From positions 434,001-498,000 of the forward strand of contig JBFWVF010000001.1 of NCBI GenBank assembly GCA_050246875.1: a stretch of DNA of 64,000 nucleotides, in the 5' to 3' direction. This stretch comes from SHWB01 sp050246875. GTDB taxonomy: Bacteria > Pseudomonadota > Alphaproteobacteria > UBA6615. Of this stretch, positions 1 through 6,527 are shown piece after piece; within the stretch, counting starts at the first letter, position 1, and each line of letters starts with the position of its first letter. The position numbers and the translations under genes are program-made. The notes below the pieces were generated by a model. It did not search any database and had not been told where the DNA came from. It saw nothing but the letters and a program-made list of their open reading frames with translations.

Positions 1-143
1 TGCGCGTCCTGCGCGCCGACACGCCTGAGGATGTCGTGCCGACCGTCGATGCCGCGCTGCGTCTCGCCTTCGACTCGTCGATGGCCACCGCCGTGCTGCT
101 CGGCCAGCGGCTGATCGGCCGCAAGGCCTTCGTGGAGGAATAG
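1..143 (+). CDS. ThDP-dependent decarboxylase, alpha (pyrimidine-binding) subunit, C-terminal fragment
   Basis: Only the last 46 codons are in the window. They end in TAG, three bases before the ATG of the beta-subunit gene. The visible residues (…TPEDVVPTVDAALRLAFDSS…LLGQRLIGRKAFVEE) resemble the C-terminal end of the small alpha subunits of two-gene sulfopyruvate/phosphonopyruvate-type decarboxylases. In that family the alpha chain carries the Pyr domain and the beta chain the PP domain of a thiamine-diphosphate enzyme that decarboxylates a 2-oxo acid. The call rests mainly on the tight linkage to the beta gene, because no catalytic residue of this chain is visible. The substrate is unknown. 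Confidence 0.6.
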   Translation, partial: RVLRADTPEDVVPTVDAALRLAFDSSMATAVLLGQRLIGRKAFVEE

Positions 144-146
144 TCG

Positions 147-731
147 ATGGCTGCCGCGAAACTGCTCGAGCGTCGCGCCGTCGTCGCCGCCCTCGTCGCC
201 GACCGCCGCAACCTGCTGGCCGTCGCCGGCCTCGGCTCGACCACCTACGACCTCGCCGCCGCCGGCGACCACCCGCTCAATTTCTATCTCTGGGGTGCCA
301 TGGGCGGCGCCGTGTCGATGGCGCTGGGCCTTGCCCTGGCCCAGCCCTCGCGCCCCGTCCTGTGCGTGACCGGCGACGGCGAGATGCTGATGGGCCTCGG
401 CTCGCTCGCCACCGTCGGCGTCGTGCGGCCGGCGAACCTGTCCATCGCCATCATCGACAATGAGCGCTATGCCGAGACTGGCATGCAGAAGACGGCGACG
501 GCACACGGCGTCGACTTGTCCGGCGTCGCCGCCTCCTGCGGCCTCGCGGTCGAGCCGGTCGCCGACATGGACAGCGTCACGCGCTTCGCCCGCCGGCTGC
601 ACGCCGGCGACGGCCCGCGCTTCGCCACCATCAAGGTCGCGGCCATCGAGCCACCCAAGGTCCTGCCGGCACGCGACGGCGCATACTTGCGCAGCCGCTT
701 CCGCGAAGCCCTGCTGGGTACGGCCCCCTGA
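147..731 (+). CDS. ThDP-dependent decarboxylase, beta (PP-binding) subunit; sulfopyruvate/phosphonopyruvate decarboxylase type
   Basis: A 194-residue protein consisting only of the C-terminal TPP-binding (PP) domain. The thiamine-diphosphate/Mg motif is clear: GDG at residues 76-78, then Asn about 27 residues on in the IIDNERY stretch (N105). This is the usual GDG-X26-N arrangement. The length fits the beta chain of two-subunit sulfopyruvate (ComE-like) or phosphonopyruvate decarboxylases. It starts three bases after the alpha-subunit stop, so the two are surely co-transcribed. A hydroxyacid dehydrogenase follows 20 bp later and may reduce the aldehyde or semialdehyde product. The 2-oxo acid used cannot be told from sequence. 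Confidence 0.75.
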   Translation: MAAAKLLERRAVVAALVADRRNLLAVAGLGSTTYDLAAAGDHPLNFYLWGAMGGAVSMALGLALAQPSRPVLCVTGDGEMLMGLGSLATVGVVRPANLSIAIIDNERYAETGMQKTATAHGVDLSGVAASCGLAVEPVADMDSVTRFARRLHAGDGPRFATIKVAAIEPPKVLPARDGAYLRSRFREALLGTAP

Positions 732-751
732 CGACACAAGGACAGAGGACG

Positions 752-1618
752 ATGGCGACGATCGGCATTCTCGGGCTCGGACTGATCGGCGGTTTCGCCG
801 CGGAGAAGTACCTCGCCGCCGGGCATCGGGTGCTTGCCGTGCGGCGGCCGTCGACCGAGGGCCTCGTCGCCCAGGGTGGCGAGCTGGTGGCGACTCCGCG
901 CGAACTGGCCGCGAAATCCGAGATGCTGATTTCAGCGCTGCCGAATGACGATGCCATCCGCGCCTCGATGTATGGAGCCGACGGCGTCGCAGCGGGCGCG
1001 CACAAGGGCCTCGTGGTCATCGAGATGAACACGACCTCCATCGAGATGAAGGAGGAAGAGAAAGCGGCGCTCGACCGGACGCCGGCCGTCATCCTCGACG
1101 CGCCGATCAGCGGCACGCGGCCGATCCTCGCCGCCGGCAGGGGCGTCATCATGAGCAGCGGCGACGAAGCGGCCGCAGAGCGCGTGCGCCCGCTGCTCGA
1201 ACTGGTGGCACCGAAGACGATGTATGTCGGCGCCTACGGCACCGGCATCAAGCTCAAGATGGTCATCAACTTCCTCGTCGGCGCCAACACCGTCGCGGTC
1301 GCCGAGGCGATGGCGATGGGCCACGCCATGGGCCTTTCCTCGCAGCAGATTCTCGACGCGGCCGGCCCCAGCGCCGGCGGCTCGGTGGTCTTCAACCTGC
1401 GCGCGCCGACCATCGCCGAGCGCAAGTGGCAGCCGACGGCGGGCCCTTCGAAGCTGCTCTACAAGGACCTCGAGATCATCGAGAAACAGGCCGATGCCCT
1501 CGGTCTGCCGGCACCGTTCCTGCGCGCGGCCAACGAGCTGTACAAGCAGACCGCGGCGACGGGACGGCTCGAGGACGACGTCTCCTGCGTCTACGACTTC
1601 ATGACGGCGAAGAAGTAG
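752..1618 (+). CDS. NAD(P)-dependent beta-hydroxyacid dehydrogenase, 3-hydroxyisobutyrate dehydrogenase family
   Basis: A 288-residue member of the 3-HIBDH/GLYR/6PGDH-like superfamily. An N-terminal Rossmann fold shows GLGLIGG (residues 8-14). The substrate-binding stretch around DAPISGT (about 116-122) follows, and the catalytic Lys is K169 in GTGIKLKMVIN, with N173 four residues later as in the family signature. These enzymes interconvert a beta-hydroxyacid or alcohol with the matching semialdehyde using NAD(P). The gene lies 20 bp after the two-subunit ThDP decarboxylase, so a decarboxylase/semialdehyde-reductase pair is a reasonable inference. A distant paralog is at 28756-29658. The substrate is not assignable. 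Confidence 0.85.
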   Translation: MATIGILGLGLIGGFAAEKYLAAGHRVLAVRRPSTEGLVAQGGELVATPRELAAKSEMLISALPNDDAIRASMYGADGVAAGAHKGLVVIEMNTTSIEMKEEEKAALDRTPAVILDAPISGTRPILAAGRGVIMSSGDEAAAERVRPLLELVAPKTMYVGAYGTGIKLKMVINFLVGANTVAVAEAMAMGHAMGLSSQQILDAAGPSAGGSVVFNLRAPTIAERKWQPTAGPSKLLYKDLEIIEKQADALGLPAPFLRAANELYKQTAATGRLEDDVSCVYDFMTAKK

Positions 1619-1637
1619 CTCGGGCGCGACGCGTCCC

Positions 1638-1955
1638 TCAGCAGGCGGAGTCCTCGCTGCCGCTGCCGAAGGCGATCGACTCCAGCGCCTCGAGCATCCG
1701 GTCGAGCATCGACGGACCGTATTGCCGCTCGTAGCTGTCGAGGAGCGCGTCGATCTCCTCGTGGCTCAGCCCTTCCAGTTGCGCCAATGGAATCGAGTAC
1801 TGGGGCGTCTCGCTGCCGTCGAAGCGGATGCAACGATCATTCATCCTTTCGATCATCGCCATGATCTGATCCGATGAAAGTCGCCGCGCCGACACCTCGG
1901 CTGGTATCGACACCAGGGCCAGAACCAGCGCCGCCAGGGTCACCAACCCGCGCAC
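1638..1955 (-). CDS. Small exported Cys-tailed protein, paralog A (unknown function)
   Basis: Unrecognised family. I chose the GTG at 1955 because GGGGAGG lies 5 nt upstream and the N-terminus then becomes a clean signal peptide (RGLVTLAALVLALVSIPA). An ATG at 1985 is in frame but has no ribosome binding site. The protein is 105 residues, about 85 after cleavage, acidic and helical. It shares a pattern with the gene at 3828-4145, also exactly 105 residues: RR near position 25, C-[IL]-R, Y-x-[IV]-P-L-x-x-L-[DE]-G, Y-E-x-x-Y-G and a Cys as last residue (here C42 and C105). A disulfide between the two Cys is plausible. It is convergent with the preceding dehydrogenase, 19 bp apart. Confidence 0.7.
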   Translation of the reverse strand: MRGLVTLAALVLALVSIPAEVSARRLSSDQIMAMIERMNDRCIRFDGSETPQYSIPLAQLEGLSHEEIDALLDSYERQYGPSMLDRMLEALESIAFGSGSEDSAC

Positions 1956-2071
1956 CGCCACCTCCCCACAGGATGTGATCCGCATGGTAACGCCGGGCAG
2001 GGACGGCGGCAAGACGGTGCCCCGCACCGCCGCATTCCCCCGCCGCCGGCAGGGCGAGGAGGGAGCGGACC

Positions 2072-2830
2072 TCAGTGGGCGAAACGGTTCAGGCCGCCGT
2101 CGACGCGGAAGACCTCGCCGGTGATGTAGCGCGCCACCGGCGAGGCGAGGAAGGCGGCGAGGACCGCAAGGTCTTCCGGCTCGCCGAAGTAGCCGAGCGG
2201 CACTTCGCGCCTGATGAAGGCCTCGCGCTCGGCCGGGTCGGCGTGCAGGCGGCCGAGGATCTGCTCGCTGTTGATGCGGCCCGGCGCGATGCAGTTGACG
2301 GTGATGCCGTGCGGCCCGAAGTCGCGCGACAGGCCTTTCGACCATACATGCGTCGCGGCCTTGCCGGTCGAGGCGGCGTTGAGCGCGGTCAGTTCCATGC
2401 CGCCGGTGACGTTGATGATGCGGCCCCATTTGCGCTCGGCCATGCCCTTGATCAGAGGCACGGTGAGGCGGCGGGCGGCGTGGAAGTTGAGCGTCATGCC
2501 GTCCTCCCACACCTTTTCGTCGGTGTCGTACTTTGCGGCGATCGACTGGCCGGCATTGTTCACCAGCACGTCGACGCGACCGAACTTCGCCAGCGCCGCT
2601 TCGGCGATCTTCGCCGGCCCGTCGCGCGTGGCGAGGTCGCCGACGATGACGTGCGGCCGCTTGCCGCCGGCCGCGGCGACGGCGACGGCGACCTCGTCCA
2701 GCAGCGGCTTGCGGCGCGCGACGGCGATGGTCTGCGCCCCCTCGCGCGCCAGCACCTCGACGATGCCGCGCCCGATGCCGATCGAGGCGCCGGTGACGAG
2801 GCAGATGCGGTCGCTGAGCTGCAGGTCCAT
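2072..2830 (-). CDS. SDR-family oxidoreductase lacking the canonical catalytic Tyr
   Basis: A 252-residue classical-length short-chain dehydrogenase/reductase. It has the cofactor motif TGASIGIG (residues 13-20), NNAG at 91-94 and a C-terminal GEVFRVDGG typical of 3-oxoacyl-ACP-reductase-like members. The active-site region reads NAASTGKAA. The Lys is K157, but the position four residues earlier, where YxxxK needs Tyr, is Ala153, and the usual catalytic Ser position is also altered (NVTGG). It may use other residues, have a non-reductive role, or belong to an SDR clade with this NAA..GKAA signature. It stands alone on its strand, so context gives no substrate. Confidence 0.8.
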   Translation of the reverse strand: MDLQLSDRICLVTGASIGIGRGIVEVLAREGAQTIAVARRKPLLDEVAVAVAAAGGKRPHVIVGDLATRDGPAKIAEAALAKFGRVDVLVNNAGQSIAAKYDTDEKVWEDGMTLNFHAARRLTVPLIKGMAERKWGRIINVTGGMELTALNAASTGKAATHVWSKGLSRDFGPHGITVNCIAPGRINSEQILGRLHADPAEREAFIRREVPLGYFGEPEDLAVLAAFLASPVARYITGEVFRVDGGLNRFAH

Positions 2831-2902
2831 AGCTTTCGTTCCTAGATGTTACTTGAATTCCGCCCGGAGGGGCGTTTGACACTATTTCTCTGCACATCCA
2901 CG

Positions 2903-3205
2903 CTATTGTTTGTCCTTGGCCGCCGCGCCTGGCGCCTGATCATCCGCCGAGCCGACACATTCGAACCATGCTTGGGCGTAGTACCCTGCGTCCATCTTGT
3001 ACTGCACGAAACGCGCACCCTTGCCGATTTCGGCGCACGACTTGTTTGCCTCGGCCAACGCCGCCTCTTCAGCGCCTGGCCCTTTCATGTACTCGACAAC
3101 CAAGCGCGTACCGATGCGCGGATGCGCTGTTGCCATACAGCCTGCGACCGTCGCAGCCGCACAAAGCAACGGAAAAGCAATGATCCTCTTTTCCCTGCCG
3201 CGCAT
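2903..3205 (-). CDS. Small lipoprotein (unknown function)
   Basis: Unrecognised. The start at 3205 gives an N-terminus RGREKRIIAFPLLCAAATVAGC with a lipobox (VAGC), so the product is probably a lipid-anchored protein of 100 residues. An in-frame ATG at 3238 would add 11 residues and spoil the signal peptide. The mature part has two further Cys (…ANKSCAEIG… and …AWFECVGS…) that could form a disulfide, and it ends in a charged, Ala-rich tail. The upstream 80 bp is noticeably AT-richer than the genes around it and probably holds its promoter, divergent from the monooxygenase gene. Confidence 0.6.
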   Translation of the reverse strand: MRGREKRIIAFPLLCAAATVAGCMATAHPRIGTRLVVEYMKGPGAEEAALAEANKSCAEIGKGARFVQYKMDAGYYAQAWFECVGSADDQAPGAAAKDKQ

Positions 3206-3288
3206 ACCCAGCCCCCATTTCTCAAATACGCTATTCAATTATACTTCCAAGAAAATAACCTGACTATTCGGACCGCGACCGGGCTTGC

Positions 3289-3627
3289 ATGAGCGGGGGC
3301 ATCCCAATGATCGCCGTAATCTTCCAGGTCATGCCGAAGCCGGGCCGGGCGGACGACTACTTCGATGCCGCGAAGGCGCTGGCGGACGAGGTGGCGAAGA
3401 TCGACGGCTTCATCTCGGTCGAGCGCTTCGCCAGCGTCACCAATCCCGGCAAGTTCCTGTCGCTGTCGCTGTGGCGGGACGAGGCGGCGGTCGAGCGCTG
3501 GTACGCCCATGCCGGCCACCGCATGGCACAGGCGCGCGGACGCAGCGATGTGTTCGCCGACTACCGCATTACCGTCGCCGCCGTGCTGCGCGACTACGAC
3601 ATGGCGGCGGGGCGGCAGGCGACCTAA
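3289..3627 (+). CDS. Antibiotic biosynthesis monooxygenase (ABM) domain protein
   Basis: A 112-residue single-domain protein with the ferredoxin-like ABM pattern: an opening strand (IAVIFQVMPKPG), a helix ending in IDGFISVERF, and the LSLSLWRDEAAVERWYAH segment with the conserved Trp. ABM proteins are small cofactor-free dimeric oxygenases or haem-binding proteins acting on aromatic or quinone-like substrates, and many have no known substrate. The start could be the ATG at 3289 or the one at 3307 (MIAVIF…), which matches the family's usual N-terminus better. The 3' end is followed within 10 bp by the MITE-like element. The true substrate is unknown. Confidence 0.75.
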   Translation: MSGGIPMIAVIFQVMPKPGRADDYFDAAKALADEVAKIDGFISVERFASVTNPGKFLSLSLWRDEAAVERWYAHAGHRMAQARGRSDVFADYRITVAAVLRDYDMAAGRQAT

Positions 3628-3636
3628 TCCAGCGGC

Positions 3637-3831
3637 CTAGAGCACTATCCGTTCAATCCGATCACGGATTGTCACCCCGGCCAAGCGGCGTAGCCGCGCC
3701 GAGCCGGGGCCCATGGACACCGAACCATGGCCTTCTGGCACGGCTCGTGTTCATGGAACCCGGCTCTCCGCCCTGCAGGCTCCGGCCGGGATGACAGGTC
3801 TGTTGGTCGGTTTGAACGGAAATTGCGCTAG
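3637..3831. mobile_element. MITE-like element, copy 1 (195 bp, CTAG-bounded)
   Basis: A 195-bp non-coding element present again at 24272-24466 with about 11 differences (roughly 94% identity). The ends form imperfect terminal inverted repeats: CTAGAGCACTATCCGTTCA at the left and, on the other strand, CTAGCGCAATTTCCGTTCA at the right. Inside is a second inverted pair, TGTCACCCCGGC and GCCGGGATGACA, plus GC-rich hairpins. It has no ORF of its own. Both ends lie in CTAG, consistent with TA duplication by an IS630/Tc1-type transposase. No such transposase is in the window. The right-hand CTAG provides the TAG stop of the gene at 3828-4145. Confidence 0.85.
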
Positions 3832-4145
3832 CATTCGCGCGACGTGTCGCCGGCGGCATGCGCCATCAGCGCGTCGCCGAGGAACATGATGAACGGCGTT
3901 CCGTAGCGGTCCTCGTAGTCGTCGATGATCTCGCGGACCTCGTCGATGCCCTTGCCGTCCAGCTCGAACAGCGGCACGACGTAGTCCCGGCCGTCCTCGC
4001 CGGTGACGCGCAGGCAGGCCGGGCGGTCGCGCATGGCGACGACTTCCTCGGCGATGAGATAGCCGAAGCGTCGCGTCTGCGCGTCCGGGGCGACGAACGG
4101 CACGATCAGCGCCGCGACAATGGCGGCAAGGGCAAGCCTCGACAT
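3828..4145 (-). CDS. Small exported Cys-tailed protein, paralog B (unknown function)
   Basis: Unrecognised family, paralog of the gene at 1638-1955. The ATG at 4145 has GGAG 6 nt upstream and yields 105 residues with a signal peptide (SRLALAAIVAALIVPFVA). Shared features are RR at 25-26, CLR (C44), DYVVPLFELDG, DDYEDRYG and a terminal Cys (C105). The two proteins are identical in length despite low overall identity. The family looks periplasmic and acidic, possibly with one disulfide linking the CxR Cys to the C-terminal Cys. Its TAG stop codon is the boundary CTAG of MITE copy 1, so insertion left the reading frame intact. Confidence 0.7.
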   Translation of the reverse strand: MSRLALAAIVAALIVPFVAPDAQTRRFGYLIAEEVVAMRDRPACLRVTGEDGRDYVVPLFELDGKGIDEVREIIDDYEDRYGTPFIMFLGDALMAHAAGDTSREC

Positions 4146-4227
4146 GTTCCGCTCCACCAGCCGGCACGCCCCCTCGTCCCGTCGGGACGAACGCTAGCGT
4201 CGGGCGACGGTGCGGACAAGCCGGCCG

Positions 4228-4740
4228 CTAGCGTTCCTCGCGCTGGGCCGGCTCGTCGACCGGCACGCCGGCCTCGAACTTGCCGGTGCGGATGACCTGG
4301 AAGGTCGAGACCGTATTGACGTGCGGCACGCGCGTGATGCGCGTCGTCAGCTCGTTCTCGTGCGCGGTGTTGCGGGCGACGATGCGGAGCATGAAGTCGC
4401 CGCCGCCGCGAATCATGTCGCAACGCCGCACTTCCGGCCACGCGCCCACGGTGCGCTCGAACTCGCCCAGCACGGCGTCGGACTGGGCGTCGAGGCCGAC
4501 AAGGGCGTGGAACATTACCTCGTAGCCGAGCAGTTCGGCGTCCAGTTCGGCATGGAAGCCGCGGATGTAGCCGGCCTCCTCCAGCGCCCGCACCCGCCGC
4601 AGGCAGGGCGGCGCCGAGATGCCGGCACGGCGCGCCAGCTCGACATTGGTCATGCGGCCATTGTCGCGCAGGTTGCGCAGAATCTTCCGATCGATGGCGT
4701 CGAGCCTCACCCGACGCCGGCCGTTGCTTTCCGCCGGCAT
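4228..4740 (-). CDS. Lrp/AsnC-family transcriptional regulator
   Basis: A 170-residue protein with the two-part Lrp/AsnC architecture. The N-terminal winged helix-turn-helix begins at LDAIDRKILRNLRDNGRMTN and continues through VELARRAGISAPPCLRRVRALEE. The C-terminal RAM/ligand-binding domain contains GGGDFMLRIVARN and a final VSTFQVIRTGKFEAG. Members form octamers or hexadecamers and sense amino acids or related metabolites. It is divergent from the ELM1-family gene (111 bp between starts), so autoregulation or control of that cluster is possible, but no operator is evident. The effector is unknown. Confidence 0.88.
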   Translation of the reverse strand: MPAESNGRRRVRLDAIDRKILRNLRDNGRMTNVELARRAGISAPPCLRRVRALEEAGYIRGFHAELDAELLGYEVMFHALVGLDAQSDAVLGEFERTVGAWPEVRRCDMIRGGGDFMLRIVARNTAHENELTTRITRVPHVNTVSTFQVIRTGKFEAGVPVDEPAQREER

Positions 4741-4851
4741 TGCCAGCCCCCGCCTCCACCGTCCCGCCCGTGCCGCGAAACATAATAACTCGAAAGAAAG
4801 TTTCAATCTGGCCGCTGGCAGAAGATCGCGGGGCTGCGCTATGCCCCGCTC

Positions 4852-5847
4852 ATGGCGCAATTCTCTGTCGAGCGCACTGCCTGCTGGGTCGTCACCGACG
4901 GCAAGGCCGGTATGGAAAGCCAGTGCCGGGCGCTGGCCGCGGCGCTGGGCCTCAATCCGACGGTCAAGCGCATCGCCGTGCGGCCGCCCTGGCGCTGGCT
5001 GCCGCCGTCGCTGTGGCCGTCGCCGCAGGCGGCCCTCCAGACCGGCCGGGACGGCGGCGACAACCTCGCCAAACCCTGGCCGGACCTGATCATCTCGACC
5101 GGCCGGCAGACCGTCGCGCCGGTGCTGGACATCAAGCGCCGCTCCGGCAGGAGCCGGCCGGTGCGGGTCGTCCAGATCCAGAACCCGCGCGTCGCGGCCA
5201 GCCGCTTCGACCTCGTCATAGCGCCCCGGCACGACCGGCTGGACGGCGACAACGTCATCGTCACGCTCGGCGCCCTGCACGCCGTCACGCCGGCCGCGCT
5301 CGCCGCGGCGCGGGCCGTCTGGGGAGCGCGCCTGGAGCGGCTGCCGCGGCCACGTGTCGCGGTGCTGCTCGGCGGCGGCAACCGGGCCTATCGCCTCGGC
5401 GCGCGCGAGGGACGCGCGATCGCGGCCGCGCTGGCGGCACTGGCGGCGACCGGCGCCGGCCTGATGGTGACGCCGTCGCGGCGCACGCCACCGGATTGCG
5501 CGGCCGCGGTGAGGGCGGCGCTGTCCGGGCACGCCGCCATCGTCTGGGATGGCAGCGGCGACAACCCCTATCCCGGCTTCCTGGCGCTGGCCGACGCGGT
5601 GCTGGTGACCGCCGACTCGGTGAACATGGTCAGCGAGGCGGCGGGGACCGGCAGGCCGGTGCATGTCATCGACCTGCCCGGCGGTTCCGCCCGCTTCCGC
5701 CGCTTCCACCGGGCGATGCGCGAGGCCGGTGTGACGCGGCCCTTCGCCGGACGGCTGGAGGACTGGACCTATCCCGTCCCCGACGATACCGCTCGCGCGG
5801 CACGCGCGGTGGCGCAGCGACTGGAGCTTCCGCTGCCGGCGCCTTGA
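4852..5847 (+). CDS. ELM1/DUF1022-family protein (GT-B-like)
   Basis: A 331-residue protein of the family annotated as mitochondrial fission ELM1-like. Its opening CWVVTDGKAGMESQCRALAAALG is diagnostic, followed by PDLIISTGRQTVAPVLDIKR, VVQIQNPRV and LVIAPRHDRLDGDNVIVTLGAL. The C-terminal half has a GT-B-like nucleotide-binding pattern: VLLGGGN, VTPSRRTPP, ADSVNMVSEAAGTGRPV. The plant namesake acts in organelle division, but bacterial members are uncharacterised and often lie in surface-polysaccharide loci. It heads a three-gene cluster with a 2OG-Fe(II) oxygenase 48 bp downstream and a large unknown protein. A sugar-transfer role is inference only. Confidence 0.8.
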   Translation: MAQFSVERTACWVVTDGKAGMESQCRALAAALGLNPTVKRIAVRPPWRWLPPSLWPSPQAALQTGRDGGDNLAKPWPDLIISTGRQTVAPVLDIKRRSGRSRPVRVVQIQNPRVAASRFDLVIAPRHDRLDGDNVIVTLGALHAVTPAALAAARAVWGARLERLPRPRVAVLLGGGNRAYRLGAREGRAIAAALAALAATGAGLMVTPSRRTPPDCAAAVRAALSGHAAIVWDGSGDNPYPGFLALADAVLVTADSVNMVSEAAGTGRPVHVIDLPGGSARFRRFHRAMREAGVTRPFAGRLEDWTYPVPDDTARAARAVAQRLELPLPAP

Positions 5848-5895
5848 GGTGGCGCAATTGCAATCACCCCGTGCCGGCCGTAAACAGGGCGCGAC

Positions 5896-6516
5896 ATGCC
5901 CGTGCTCGACCTTGCCGCCATTGCTGCGGCCCCGGCGCGATCGGCGCCCTTCCCGCACTTCGTCGTGCCGGGCGCCATCCGCGCCGACGCCCTCGCCGCG
6001 ATCCACCGCGACTTTCCGGCCATCGCCGGGCCGGGCAGCTTCCCGTCGTGGACACTCGACTACGGCGCCGGTTTCGCCGGCCTCGTGGGCGCCCTGGAAG
6101 GCGAGGACCTGGCACGCCTCGTCGGCGACAAGCTGGGCATAGATCTCGGCGGCCGGCCGACGATGCTGACCGTGCGCGGCCACTGCCGCGCCAGCGACGG
6201 GCGCATCCACACCGATTCCGCCGGCAAGCTGGTCACCGCGCTGTTCTATCTCAACAGCGACTGGGAAGCGCCGGGCGGCCGCCTGCGCCTGCTCAACAAC
6301 GACCGCGACCTCGACGACTACATCCTCGAAGTGCCGCCGGCTGCCGGCACGCTGCTGGCCTTCCGCTGCACCGAGAATGCCTGGCACGGGCACGAATCCT
6401 TCGTGGGGGAGCGCCGTTCGCTGCAGCTCAACTGGGTGACGGGCAAGACCTATCTGTGGCGCGAGCAGGCACGGCACTCGCTGTCCGCCTTCGCCAAGCG
6501 CCTGCGCGCGTCCTGA
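5896..6516 (+). CDS. 2-oxoglutarate/Fe(II)-dependent oxygenase
   Basis: A 206-residue protein with the double-stranded beta-helix pattern of prolyl-4-hydroxylase-like 2OG-Fe(II) dioxygenases. The metal triad is H105-x-D107 (RIHTDSAGK) and a distal His in NAWHGHE (H164 or H166). R173/R174 in GERRSLQLNW would bind the 2-oxoglutarate carboxylate. The middle strand LVTALFYLNSDWEAPGGRLRLL is typical of the SM-20-like group. Such enzymes hydroxylate proteins, sugars or small molecules. It lies between the ELM1-like gene and a large modular protein, the latter only 12 bp downstream, so its substrate may be a product of, or a partner in, this cluster. Confidence 0.85.
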   Translation: MPVLDLAAIAAAPARSAPFPHFVVPGAIRADALAAIHRDFPAIAGPGSFPSWTLDYGAGFAGLVGALEGEDLARLVGDKLGIDLGGRPTMLTVRGHCRASDGRIHTDSAGKLVTALFYLNSDWEAPGGRLRLLNNDRDLDDYILEVPPAAGTLLAFRCTENAWHGHESFVGERRSLQLNWVTGKTYLWREQARHSLSAFAKRLRAS

Positions 6517-6527
6517 GGACGGCGGCG

